Assembly: GCF_007997015.1 (NCBI RefSeq)
Contig: NZ_VOSM01000001.1
Span: forward strand, 806,001-870,000
Length of the DNA stretch: 64,000 nt
Reading direction: 5' to 3'
Source of the DNA: Lujinxingia vulgaris
Lineage (GTDB): Bacteria; Myxococcota_A; Bradymonadia; Bradymonadales; Bradymonadaceae
Shown here: one piece after another, positions 54,920 to 63,121 of the stretch
How the letters are laid out: each line of letters starts with the position of its first letter
Numbering within the stretch: the first letter of the stretch is position 1
Program-made: the position numbers and the translations under genes
The notes under the pieces: model-generated
The model's database searches: none
Told to the model about the DNA's origin: nothing
The model's input: only the letters and a program-made list of their open reading frames with translations

Positions 54920-56651
54920 ACTCGTCGTTGATCGCCGGGTGCTCGCTGGCCAGAAAGGCGGTGGTGTTGGTGACTTCCGCGCGCAGCTCCACCCAGCCCT
55001 GGCTCTCCGCTCCTGTGAAGCTCGCGCCCCCCAGGCGCAGCCGGGCTCCCTGGCCAACCTCGCGCTCTCCCAGGTACCAGGTCACCGCGTAGCGTCCCGG
55101 TGCGTCGCGCCGCGGCACGCGCGCCTCAATGATGCCCGGTGAGATGCGCTCGACCTGAATCGCCTCATTGGGGGTGGGATCGACCCCGGAGTAAAAGCGG
55201 CGCACCATCTGCTCGGCGCACACCGGGCAGAAGTCGTCACCGCTGTCTTTCATCATGCACTCGTAGCTCGGGCGCACGAGAAACTCGCAGTTGTAGGCGC
55301 GCTCATAGGCCCCCACAGGGTGTGTGTTGGCCTGATTGGGCGGCGTGGGCAGCGGCGCATCTTCGCTCACCCAGGCCTCCCAGCTTAAGGGCTCGCCCTC
55401 ATTGAGCTCGTCGATGTTGGCCGGCAGCGGGATGAAGGGCTCATTGAAGAAGCACGGGTCGCCGTCGACCATATACTCATCGCCCAGCATCCCCAGGGTG
55501 TGACCGAGCTCGTGCACGACCGTATCCGGGAAGCTCTGGCGGTTGTCGTAGGTGGTCACCAGCGAGACGTAGACGCCGGCAAAGCCCGAGACTTTGCGTG
55601 TGTTGGAGAGGAGCACGATCTCGTCGTACTGCGCCAGCGCCGCAGCCTCAAACATCCGGCCCACCTGAATGGGCAGCGCCACCCGATCGGAGACCTCGCC
55701 AATGTCGATGTTGAAGATGTCGGCCACCGCCGGGATCACAAAGGTCGTCTCAAAGACGGTGTCCCGAAGGCGCCCCTCGCATTCGGTCTGGCCGAAGCGG
55801 CAGTCGTAGCCGGCGCCCGACTCGCTGCTGGGCGTCCAGACGCTGTGCACGTTGAAAAGGTCGCGGTGCTCATTAAATGGCGAGGTCAGCAGGATGCGCT
55901 CGGCCACCGCCTGGGCGTCGCCTTCAAAGAGGGCACGCTCCTCTTCGGTGTAGCCGTCGGCCAGGATCACAATGTCCATGCGATCGTCGGCCGGGCCGCT
56001 CTCCACGATGGTGTCGACCTCGCCATCGACGCTGTTGGGCTCGGCCTGTTCCAGAAGCTCGTCGATGGGAAAACGCCCCAGCTCAACCCAGCTCCCGTCG
56101 GGCTGCGCAAGCTCCAGGATGTAGTCCTGTGCGCCCTCAACGCCGGTGGGAACGCGCGTGGCAAATTGCGTCAGCGGCGGATACTGCGCGCGCACCAGCG
56201 CGTAGACCTGGTTGGCGTTGAGGTCGACGGTGGCCTGCTGAGCGAGGAGCAGGTTTAAAAACTCCAGCAGTTGAAAGAGGCTGTTGACCCGCTCCGACCA
56301 GATCGAGGTTCCCTGCGCATCTTCGATGCGCGCGCGGGTGATCCAGTGGGTATCGGTATCGTGGGCGTCGTCATCGACAAAGAGTGGTGTATCGACCACC
56401 CGGGCGACCTCCACCGAGGGAGGCGATGCGGGGTTGCTCCCCAGGATGGCGTCGAAGATCACCACGCGCGCTTCGCGCGCCTCCGCGCTCAGCTCCACGG
56501 TGGCGCCTTCGTCCATGCCCAGCTCTTCGCCGGCCTCCGCGGGGGAGGCGCTGCGCACCTGGAGGGTGGAGCCATCGTCGATATCTTCGACACAGGCGTT
56601 GAGCGCCAGGGCGGCGAGGGCGATCAGGGGCCAGCGGTAAAGTCGATGCAT
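54885..56651 (-). CDS. M64-family (IgA-protease-like) zinc metallopeptidase lipoprotein
   Basis: A 588-residue lipoprotein; signal ends LALNAC. The zinc motif is 'HELGHTLGMLGDEY' with His380, Glu381 and His384, followed by a Gly and third ligand region as in peptidase family M64 ('IgA peptidase'). Family-specific regions are 'DIVILADGYTEEERALFEGDA', 'FNEHRDLFNVHSVWTPSSESGA' and 'YDEIVLLSNT'. The last 150 residues look beta-rich ('GRYAVTWYLGEREVGQGARLRLGG'). M64 members are secreted or surface proteases. Cys pairs in 'CMMKDSGDDFCPVCAEQM' may form disulfides. Convergent with the histidine kinase, overlapping 35 bases. Confidence 0.88.
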   Translation of the reverse strand: MHRLYRWPLIALAALALNACVEDIDDGSTLQVRSASPAEAGEELGMDEGATVELSAEAREARVVIFDAILGSNPASPPSVEVARVVDTPLFVDDDAHDTDTHWITRARIEDAQGTSIWSERVNSLFQLLEFLNLLLAQQATVDLNANQVYALVRAQYPPLTQFATRVPTGVEGAQDYILELAQPDGSWVELGRFPIDELLEQAEPNSVDGEVDTIVESGPADDRMDIVILADGYTEEERALFEGDAQAVAERILLTSPFNEHRDLFNVHSVWTPSSESGAGYDCRFGQTECEGRLRDTVFETTFVIPAVADIFNIDIGEVSDRVALPIQVGRMFEAAALAQYDEIVLLSNTRKVSGFAGVYVSLVTTYDNRQSFPDTVVHELGHTLGMLGDEYMVDGDPCFFNEPFIPLPANIDELNEGEPLSWEAWVSEDAPLPTPPNQANTHPVGAYERAYNCEFLVRPSYECMMKDSGDDFCPVCAEQMVRRFYSGVDPTPNEAIQVERISPGIIEARVPRRDAPGRYAVTWYLGEREVGQGARLRLGGASFTGAESQGWVELRAEVTNTTAFLASEHPAINDEFTLWVKREDAP

Positions 56652-56764
56652 GCGCGTTCCGCAGAAGAGGTTGTCCAGGGGGACTACCCGCGCAGGCTAG
56701 CGGAGTGTAAGTTAGCGCACAACGTAGGAGCGACGTCGGGCGATGCCCGGACTGAGGAGATGCG

Positions 56765-57619
56765 ATGTGGACCTGGATCACGCTGGGAGTGTTGGTGGTG
56801 CTGATCGCCATGGTCGGCTGGTTTGGCTGGCGCCTGGCGAGGATGCGACGCGCCGGTGAGGCGCGCGCCGAGCGCTTAAGCGATCTGCGCACCATCAGCG
56901 AGCGCATGGGCATCGACGACCTCTGGGAGAGCTCGGTATTTCAGTCGCATGTCATCGGCATGCGCGGCGAACTCAACGGCTTTCGGGTGCGTGGTGAACT
57001 CTGGGAGGACCCCGCCCGGGAGGCCTACCGCCTCTCGGTGCGTTTTCCAAAAGTGTTGCGCCAGCCGATGAAGATCCGTCGCACAGGAAGCAACGGTCGT
57101 GTGCTCCCGGGGCGCGGGCTCGTGGCAGTGAGCACCGGCGATGCGGCCTTTGACGCGCGCTTTGCCACCATGGTCAGCGAGGCGGCCAGCGAGAAGATCG
57201 ACGCGTTGCTCGACGCCAACCTGCGCGAGCGCATGGTGGCGCTCTCCGAGAAGGTCAGCTCGCTGCGGCTGGGAAATCGCTCCCTTTACGTCCTGGCCGA
57301 TCGCGAGGTGGAGACCTCCGAGATCGACCGCCTGCTGCGCGAGACGCTGCGTGTGGCCGTCTTGCTCTACAACAGCTCGGTGGAGGTCGGGCCGCTGACC
57401 GCCGCGAAGTCCACGCAGTATGAGCAGGTCTCGCTCGACATCTTCGGCCGAGATACCGCGCGCGAGCCCGCGATCGATGCTCAGGAAGAAGGGGAGTCGG
57501 GGGAGTCTGAGCCCGAGGTCGCCGCCGAAGAGATGGAGTCCGGGGAGCCGCCCGAAGACGAGGGTTCATCATCCGAGGGCGAATCCTCGTCGCGAGGCGA
57601 CCGGGCATCGGAGCGCTGA
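56765..57619 (+). CDS. Membrane-anchored protein of unknown function
   Basis: A 284-residue protein with one N-terminal helix (WITLGVLVVLIAMVGWFGWRLA). A soluble domain of about 200 residues follows ('FRVRGELWEDPAREAYRLSVRFPKVLRQPMKI', 'LYVLADREVETSEIDRLLRETLRVAVLLYN'), which faintly recalls DUF3137-type domains but is not assigned. The last 50 residues are highly acidic and Ser-rich ('EEGESGESEPEVAAEEMESGEPPEDEG'). ATG at 56765 follows GAGGAG. Its 3' end overlaps the convergent GrpE gene by 139 bases. Confidence 0.65.
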   Translation: MWTWITLGVLVVLIAMVGWFGWRLARMRRAGEARAERLSDLRTISERMGIDDLWESSVFQSHVIGMRGELNGFRVRGELWEDPAREAYRLSVRFPKVLRQPMKIRRTGSNGRVLPGRGLVAVSTGDAAFDARFATMVSEAASEKIDALLDANLRERMVALSEKVSSLRLGNRSLYVLADREVETSEIDRLLRETLRVAVLLYNSSVEVGPLTAAKSTQYEQVSLDIFGRDTAREPAIDAQEEGESGESEPEVAAEEMESGEPPEDEGSSSEGESSSRGDRASER

Positions 57620-58137
57620 GCGGCGGCCACCTCGACCATCGCCGTGCGCAGCTGGCGATCCTGGTGGCGGTAGCCCGCGCGCAGGCAGCTGAGCACGCTT
57701 CCGGCGGGAACTTCATCGCTCTGGCGGGTGCCGATGGCCTCATGCCATTGAGGATCAAAAGCCTCACCCGGGGCAGGTTCTACGCGCTCAATCCCGTGAC
57801 GCTGCAACGCTTGCACAAGCGACCCCCTCGCCAGCTTGAGCCCCTCATACAGCGCCTGCTCTTCTGTGTTCGGGGCACTGTGGCGCAGCCCCTCATCGAG
57901 GGCATCGAGGGCAGGGAGGATGTCGCGCACCACCGGGTGATGCGCATACTGCAGCTCCTGGCTGTGCTCGCGGCCCAGCCGTTCCACACGACGGCTATGA
58001 TCGTCATCGGCCTGCGCCAGCTCGGCGCGGTGGTGGCTCTGCAGCCGGCGCAGCTCGCGGCGGTGGTAGGAAAAAAAGAGGGCCAGCGCCACCAGCGCCA
58101 CCGCCAGCATGAGTATCATCAGTAGTGCAGTCGTCAT
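57481..58137 (-). CDS. GrpE-like protein with an N-terminal membrane anchor
   Basis: A 218-residue protein. Residues 2-22 form a transmembrane helix ('TALLMILMLAVALVALALFF'), then a charged coiled coil ('RRELRRLQSHHRAELAQADDDHSRRVERL'). The GrpE head is clear: 'LPALDALDEGLRH', 'GLKLARGSLVQALQRHGIERVEPAPGEAFDPQWHEAI' and 'AGSVLSCLRAGYRHQDRQLRTAMVEVA'. GrpE is the nucleotide-exchange factor of DnaK and is normally soluble. The C-terminal tail is Ser/Asp-rich, unlike the family, and its coding DNA is the overlap with the neighbour. ATG at 58137 follows AAAGGA. A second, canonical grpE lies at 63.1 kb, so this is a specialised paralogue. Confidence 0.82.
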   Translation of the reverse strand: MTTALLMILMLAVALVALALFFSYHRRELRRLQSHHRAELAQADDDHSRRVERLGREHSQELQYAHHPVVRDILPALDALDEGLRHSAPNTEEQALYEGLKLARGSLVQALQRHGIERVEPAPGEAFDPQWHEAIGTRQSDEVPAGSVLSCLRAGYRHQDRQLRTAMVEVAAAQRSDARSPRDEDSPSDDEPSSSGGSPDSISSAATSGSDSPDSPSS

Positions 58138-58262
58138 CCCTGCAGTCCTTTCAAGGGGTTAGATGCGGTGGGGAGTCTGCACCCGGCACGCGCGTCGGGT
58201 CAACGCCGTGCACCGGTGCATTAGGACGTTGACATAAATGCGCGTTGAGGGCACAAACATCG

Positions 58263-58291
58263 TTGACAGCCCCCCGGGGCAGTGTTAGTTC
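58263..58291 (+). promoter_or_regulatory. Candidate promoter for tRNA-Cys
   Basis: TTGACA (58263-58268), a 17-base spacer and TAGTTC (58286-58291) lie 12 bases ahead of the tRNA. The -35 is consensus, the -10 weak. A second TTGACA lies at 58229-58234, exactly 34 bases upstream. Confidence 0.4.
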
Positions 58292-58303
58292 AAATCCTGC
58301 GCT

Positions 58304-58374
58304 GGCGGCGTAGCCAAGTGGTAAGGCATGGGCCTGCAAAGCCTTGATCACCGGTTCGAATCCGGTCGCCGCCT
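58304..58374 (+). tRNA. tRNA-Cys (anticodon GCA)
   Basis: The acceptor GGCGGCG pairs perfectly with CGCCGCC, discriminator T at 58374. The anticodon loop CTGCAAA gives GCA. T arm ACCGG-TTCGAAT-CCGGT. D arm GCC-AAGTGGTAA-GGC. The anticodon stem has a T-T mismatch at 27-43. CCA not encoded. A terminator follows. Confidence 0.94.
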
Positions 58375-58397
58375 CTGACAACTAAAGTTGTTATTTA

Positions 58398-58433
58398 GAC
58401 CCCGATGAAGGCATCTTCATCGGGGTCTTTTTT
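58398..58433 (+). terminator. Intrinsic terminator after tRNA-Cys
   Basis: A 13-base perfect stem (GACCCCGATGAAG / CTTCATCGGGGTC) with a GCAT loop is followed by TTTTTT. Confidence 0.9.
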
Positions 58434-58624
58434 GTTTTAAACCTTCGGTCACCGCGGGGAATCGGGTTGCGTTCGACGGGGAAGTGGCGATCATTGGCGG
58501 GTGCATTGCCCGGCTTGCGATTTCTTTGACGATCTCAGGGGGGCGGCTTAGGGTGTGGCCCGCAGTCGGCGTAACGATTCGTTGCGTCTCAGGTGTCGAA
58601 TCAACGACGTGTCAGGAGGCAGCG

Positions 58625-59002
58625 ATGGAGTCTCGTCGCAAAGTGATGATTCTCGATGAAAACATCCTCGACGTGATGGAGGTTGAGCAGAGCCTCCAGG
58701 GGGGCGGAGGATATGAGGTGGTGCATCTGGCCACCCCCAACGGAGCGCTCTCGAAGATCGAATACGAGCGCCCGGAGATTTTGTTGATCGACGTGGCGAT
58801 GAATCGCCTTAACATCGACGACCTGCTCGGGACGCTGCGCGCTTCGGTGGACTACGATGAGATGGTGATCGTGGCCTACAGCGATATGGACGCCGACCGT
58901 CTTCAGCAGTTCTGTGTGGACAATGAGATCAACGGCTACTTCTGCAAGTCGATGGATGTCTCGCAGATCGGCGACTTCCTCGATAAGTTTTACGAGTACT
59001 GA
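58625..59002 (+). CDS. Single-domain response regulator (CheY-like receiver)
   Basis: A 125-residue protein that is just a receiver domain: N-terminal acidic residues in 'MILDENILD', phosphoacceptor Asp in 'ILLIDVAMNRLN', Ser at the Thr position ('IVAYSDMDADR') and Lys in 'GYFCKSMD'. The phosphorylation machinery is therefore complete, unlike in the degenerate sensor at 52.4 kb. It has no output domain and would act by protein contact, as CheY does, or as a relay. The ATG at 58625 follows AGGAGG. It is 80 bases upstream of the GT-B gene and could be co-transcribed. It might be the missing partner for the histidine kinases at 52-55 kb. Confidence 0.88.
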   Translation: MESRRKVMILDENILDVMEVEQSLQGGGGYEVVHLATPNGALSKIEYERPEILLIDVAMNRLNIDDLLGTLRASVDYDEMVIVAYSDMDADRLQQFCVDNEINGYFCKSMDVSQIGDFLDKFYEY

Positions 59003-59081
59003 GCGACGTCTTCTACTTACCTGATCCCTGAATGCGGCGACCGGGGGAGCGAGCAGGCCCGGCGCCTTGAGGAGCGATAGT

Positions 59082-60800
59082 ATGACCGAGGTCATGGACG
59101 AGGCATCTTCTGGCGAAGCCGGGCGCGTCTGGATTCTTTCCGACCAGCGAGCGCGCGAGGGCGCCTACGAGGCGGTGGTTCAGGGGCTGAAGGGGCGAGG
59201 CGTTGACGCGGAGCTTGTCTCGATAAGCGAGGTGCTGGGCACGGCGGCGCGCGAGGCGTTGGCCGGGGGCGCCGAGCGCCTACTGCGCGGCATTCGGGTG
59301 GCCACCCGCGGGCATGCCGGCGACGAGGACTTTATCGGCGCGCTGCGCCGGGCGCGTCCCGATGTGCTGGTGCTCACAAGCCCGCGTTTTGTGCGGGCGC
59401 TCAGCGTGATCGAGAGCCTCACCGGGGTGGGCGCGGTACAGGTCGGCCTTGTGCACGAGCATGTGGCCGCGTCGGCCTGGTTTGCCGGCTCGGTGCACGG
59501 CTTTGTGGTGCCCGACACCAGGACCGCCGAGGCTTTTGAGGCCGAGGGCGCGGTCGCCGATCGCGTTCAGGTCGCCGGTCCGGTGGTGCGTCTGCAGAGT
59601 CTCAACGCGCCGGAGCGCGACGCCACGCGCAGCGAGCTCGGGCTCTCCGAGAGCCTTGTGGTGCTGGTGCGCGCCGAACATATCGATCACGCCACCCTGG
59701 AGAAGCTCGTCTTCCAGTGCACCCTGATGGATCGCCAGGCGCGAGTGATCTTCCATCACGGCGGCGACGGGGCCGTGGCTGCGACGCTGCGTCGGGCGGC
59801 CGATCAGTACGGTCTTGCGGCCTCGATGTTCGGGCAGGTCGCCGACCTGGAGCGTTATGTGGTGGCCGCCGATATGGTGATCGCCGCTGGCGATGACCCC
59901 TACCTGGCCGATGTGATGGTCTGCGGGACGCCGGCGTTGCTCCTGGGCACGAACGAGGGGGCGGACGCTGAGGCCGAAGCCTTGCAGCGCCGCGGTCTGG
60001 CCGGGCGCGTGCACGATGTGTTGCGCCTGGGCAGCGAGCTCGACCGCTTTACCGAGCCCCAGCGCCTCAAAGATCTTCGGGAGCACCTTGTGGAGGCGCG
60101 CGATGCGCAGGCTAACACCCGGGTGGTCGACGCGCTCATCGCCGCGCTGAAGTCGCGCGAGGCATGGCGTAAGCCGACCACCACCGATGCTCCTCCGGCC
60201 GGTGAGCAGGCTCCGGTTGCCGGTCCTTTCGAGAGCATCGGTCGTGGTGGGCCGGCCGGCGATGATCGCTCGAAGAGCGCGACTGGCCCCGCGACCAGCG
60301 GGGCGACGGGCGCAGAAAAGGCCGGTGGCGAGGCGGCGGAGAAGGGCGCGCTGGTCGTGCCCCCGCCGCGTGCGAAGCCGCAGGAGCCGCGCGCGACGAT
60401 CAGCGCGGCGGAGGCCCGCGAGCAGCTCGCGCAGTTGATCTTGAGCGAGCGCGAGTGCGAGCGTCGCCTCGAAGAGCTTGAGAAGCACCAGGAGCGCTGG
60501 CGCGGCCGGCTGGAGCTGGCGCGCGAATGGAACGAGCAGGACCTCGAAGAAGAGGCCCGCGCGATTCTGCGCGGTTACCAGGACGAGGCCGGGCCGCTGG
60601 TGCAGGAGCTCGCCGACATTCGTCGTCAGAAAGAGAAGCTCAAGAGCGCCGCGCGTGGTGGGGCGCCGCAGACCGGCGATGAGGGTGGGGCGGGCGGCTC
60701 CGAGCGCAGCTCCCAGATCGAAGAGCGCTTCCAGCGCATGGAAGTCGACCGCGATCTCAAAGGTCTTAAAGACCGCATCAAACGCGAACTTGGTGAATGA
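59082..60800 (+). CDS. GT-B glycosyltransferase-like protein with C-terminal coiled coil
   Basis: A 572-residue protein. Residues about 12-360 look like the GT-B fold of diacylglycerol glucosyltransferase/MurG-type enzymes: 'GRVWILSDQRAREGAYEAVVQGLKGRG', 'GAVQVGLVHEHVAASAWFAG' and the second lobe 'FGQVADLERYVVAADMVIAAGDDPYLADVMVCGTPALLLG', which has the acidic and Gly residues of the sugar-nucleotide site in altered form. A low-complexity Pro/Ala linker follows (about 370-440) and then a strongly charged coiled coil (about 450-572). It could be a sugar transferase or a scaffold derived from one. ATG at 59082 follows GGAG; it overlaps the next gene (ATGA). Confidence 0.65.
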   Translation: MTEVMDEASSGEAGRVWILSDQRAREGAYEAVVQGLKGRGVDAELVSISEVLGTAAREALAGGAERLLRGIRVATRGHAGDEDFIGALRRARPDVLVLTSPRFVRALSVIESLTGVGAVQVGLVHEHVAASAWFAGSVHGFVVPDTRTAEAFEAEGAVADRVQVAGPVVRLQSLNAPERDATRSELGLSESLVVLVRAEHIDHATLEKLVFQCTLMDRQARVIFHHGGDGAVAATLRRAADQYGLAASMFGQVADLERYVVAADMVIAAGDDPYLADVMVCGTPALLLGTNEGADAEAEALQRRGLAGRVHDVLRLGSELDRFTEPQRLKDLREHLVEARDAQANTRVVDALIAALKSREAWRKPTTTDAPPAGEQAPVAGPFESIGRGGPAGDDRSKSATGPATSGATGAEKAGGEAAEKGALVVPPPRAKPQEPRATISAAEAREQLAQLILSERECERRLEELEKHQERWRGRLELAREWNEQDLEEEARAILRGYQDEAGPLVQELADIRRQKEKLKSAARGGAPQTGDEGGAGGSERSSQIEERFQRMEVDRDLKGLKDRIKRELGE

Positions 60801-61867
60801 CACAGAACGGCTCGAAGACGTCCGGGGCGGCTCGCATCGCAGGCTCGTTTGCGGTCGCCTCGTTGATCGGTGCCTTCTTCCTCTGGCTCGCCGCGCGCGG
60901 TCTGCCCCTGGATGATGTGCGCGCCTACCTGGCCGGCGCAGACTACCGCCGGCTGGGCGTGGCGTCGCTGGCCTTTGTGGCCATCTACGCGGTCTGTCAC
61001 GGCGCGCGCATCTGGCGCTGGAATTACCTGGTGCGCCCGCTGGGAGAGGTCTCCACCTCGATGGTCAACCAGGCCTGTACGCTGGGCTTTACCGCCATTG
61101 TGCTCTTTCCCTTGCGACTTGGCGAGTTTGTGCGCCCGGTGGTGCTCTCGCGCAGCTCTCGTCTGCCTGCCTCCGGGCTCCTGGCCACCGCGGTGGTGGA
61201 GCGCGTGATGGACGGCCTGATCATCACCGGGCTGCTCTTTCTGGCGCTCTCCACCTACCGCGGCGAGGCGCCCGTGGCGTTTGCCAGGGGCGCGGGGCTG
61301 ATCTCGCTGATGATCTTTTTGCCGGCGATGATCATGTGCGTCATCGCGTACACGCGCCGCCACTGGGCCGAGGTCATCGTCGAGCAGACTCTGGGGCGCG
61401 TATCATCAAAGCTTGCCGCCGGCGTCTCGGGCCTGTTGATGGGTTTTGTGGAGGGGTTTAAGTCCCTGGTCGACGGCCAAAACCTGGGGCGCTTCCTGGC
61501 AGCGACCGCACTTTACTGGGGGACCAACGCGCTCTCAATGTGGGCGTTGCTCACCCTGGGCTTCGATCTGGAGGTCAACCTCTGGGAGATGGCCACGGTG
61601 ATGGCCGTGCTCGTCATCGGTATTATGGTGCCGGCCGGCCCGGCGATGGCCGGCAACTTCGAGTTCTTTATGTCGCAGGGGCTCGGCCTCTTCGTCGATC
61701 TCGATGTGAGCCTTCTCGCCGCACAGGTGGCCGTCTTTGCTGTGCTCGTGCACGCGCTACAACTCCTCGTGATTGTTATCCCGGGGGCCTGGGTGATGGC
61801 CCGATCGCCATGGCTGTGGCGGCGCGATGCGCGCAGAGAGACGCTTACGGAGCAGGGCGCGGATTGA
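60797..61867 (+). CDS. LPG-synthase-TM / UPF0104-type (flippase-like) membrane protein
   Basis: A 356-residue polytopic inner-membrane protein with about eight to nine helices. It matches the LPG_synthase_TM (PF03706) family, also called lysylphosphatidylglycerol synthase TM or AglD-like: 'ARIWRWNYLVRPLG', 'NQACTLGFTAIVLFPLRLGEFVRPVVLSR', 'ATAVVERVMDGLIITGLLFLAL' and 'VPAGPAMAGNFEFFMSQGLGLF'. Members act with lipid-linked sugars or lipid transfer. The four-base overlap with the GT-B gene supports a joint role, such as glycolipid making and flipping, by analogy. No catalytic N-terminus of MprF is present. Confidence 0.8.
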   Translation: MTQNGSKTSGAARIAGSFAVASLIGAFFLWLAARGLPLDDVRAYLAGADYRRLGVASLAFVAIYAVCHGARIWRWNYLVRPLGEVSTSMVNQACTLGFTAIVLFPLRLGEFVRPVVLSRSSRLPASGLLATAVVERVMDGLIITGLLFLALSTYRGEAPVAFARGAGLISLMIFLPAMIMCVIAYTRRHWAEVIVEQTLGRVSSKLAAGVSGLLMGFVEGFKSLVDGQNLGRFLAATALYWGTNALSMWALLTLGFDLEVNLWEMATVMAVLVIGIMVPAGPAMAGNFEFFMSQGLGLFVDLDVSLLAAQVAVFAVLVHALQLLVIVIPGAWVMARSPWLWRRDARRETLTEQGAD

Positions 61868-61986
61868 CACGCCTTTGCCACTCCCCTTAGCGTCGAGGAA
61901 TCCCCGCGCGCGCCTGCGGGTTTAGGGCTCATGAATGCGATGCGGCATCGCCGCCGCCCTGGTCGATTAAGCCCCGAGACGATGTC

Positions 61987-63027
61987 GTGACTCTGCTCAA
62001 CGAACGGCAAATCAAGATTCTGGTGCAGGTGGTTGAGCTCTTCAACCGCACCGGTGAGCCTGTGGGCAGCGCGGCGGTCTCGCGCGCGGAGACCATCTCG
62101 GTGAGCTCGGCCACCGTCCGAAACGTCATGGCCGAGCTTGAAGGGCTGGGACTTCTTCATCAGCCCCACACCTCGGCCGGCCGCGTGCCCACGGCCAGCG
62201 GCATGCGCCTTTACGTCGACCACCTGGTGGCGACCGGCGCGGTGGTCACCGGCCCTCACGCCGACTGGCTGGTGACTCTTTCGGAGCTTGAGGCCGACGA
62301 TGTGGGCCAGATGGCCCGCAGCGCCGGGTTGCTCGTCAGCCAGATATCCCACCTGACCAGCCTCGTCTCCACCCCTCGCCTCGCTGCTGCGCGACTTCGC
62401 GATGTGCAGCTCTCCTGGCTCTCGGAGCATCGCATCCTGGTGGTGCTGATCACCGAAGACGGACGCGTCTTCAACCGGGTGGTTCGGATGGAAGAGGCCG
62501 TGGAGCGCAACTCTATTGAGAGGATGCGCAACTACCTCTCCGAGCTGGTCGTCGGCCGAAGCCTCGTGGAAGTGCGACGGCGGGTGCGCCAGGAACTTGC
62601 CGCGAGCGAGTCGCGCTACCGCAGTTATGTGCGCCGCGCGCTCTCGCTCAGCCAGCAGGTCCTCGACCTCGCCACCGGTGCCGAACTCTATGTGGAGGGG
62701 CAACTCAACGTGCTCGATTTCGGGGAGTTGGCCCACGACATCGCCCGGGTGCGCGAGGTCCTGCGCACGCTCGAAGATAAGGAGCGCGTGCTTGATGTGC
62801 TCGACCGCATCTGCGAGGCGCGTAAGGTTCAGACGCTCATCGGCTCGGAGCTGGGGCTGGACCTGGGCGACGACCTCAGCCTGATCGCCTGCGGCTACTA
62901 TCGCGAGGGTGAACAGGTGGGACTTGTCGGTGTGCTGGGACCGCTTCGCATGAACTACGCCCGGATCATTCCTCTAGTCGAGCATACGGCCCGTATGCTA
63001 TCGAAAGAGCTTGATGAGCTGAGTTAA
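61987..63027 (+). CDS. hrcA: Heat-inducible transcription repressor HrcA
   Basis: A 346-residue repressor. Its N-terminal winged helix is typical: 'LNERQIKILVQVVELFNRTGEPVGSAAVSR', 'VSSATVRNVMAELEGLGLLHQPHTSAGRVPTASGMRLYVDHL'. The C-terminal region includes 'GYYREGEQVGLVGVLGPLRMNYARIIPLVEHTARMLS'. HrcA binds CIRCE operators and represses heat-shock genes such as groE and grpE-dnaK. I found no clear CIRCE (TTAGCACTC-N9-GAGTGCTAA) around hrcA or grpE. The start is a GTG at 61987. It precedes grpE by about 95 bases, the usual hrcA-grpE order. Confidence 0.93.
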   Translation: MTLLNERQIKILVQVVELFNRTGEPVGSAAVSRAETISVSSATVRNVMAELEGLGLLHQPHTSAGRVPTASGMRLYVDHLVATGAVVTGPHADWLVTLSELEADDVGQMARSAGLLVSQISHLTSLVSTPRLAAARLRDVQLSWLSEHRILVVLITEDGRVFNRVVRMEEAVERNSIERMRNYLSELVVGRSLVEVRRRVRQELAASESRYRSYVRRALSLSQQVLDLATGAELYVEGQLNVLDFGELAHDIARVREVLRTLEDKERVLDVLDRICEARKVQTLIGSELGLDLGDDLSLIACGYYREGEQVGLVGVLGPLRMNYARIIPLVEHTARMLSKELDELS

Positions 63028-63121
63028 ACGGCTACAACAACCCTTCCTTTTCAACCTGATCTGGGGCGAGCGCGCGCAGTGGCGCGGCTCGTCCAGCTTG
63101 TGTCTCAATGAGGAGCGCGCC

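Noticed and set aside
61868-63121. CIRCE operator for HrcA
   Set aside because: I looked for TTAGCACTC-N9-GAGTGCTAA and near matches before hrcA and grpE and saw none. Other sites may lie outside the window.
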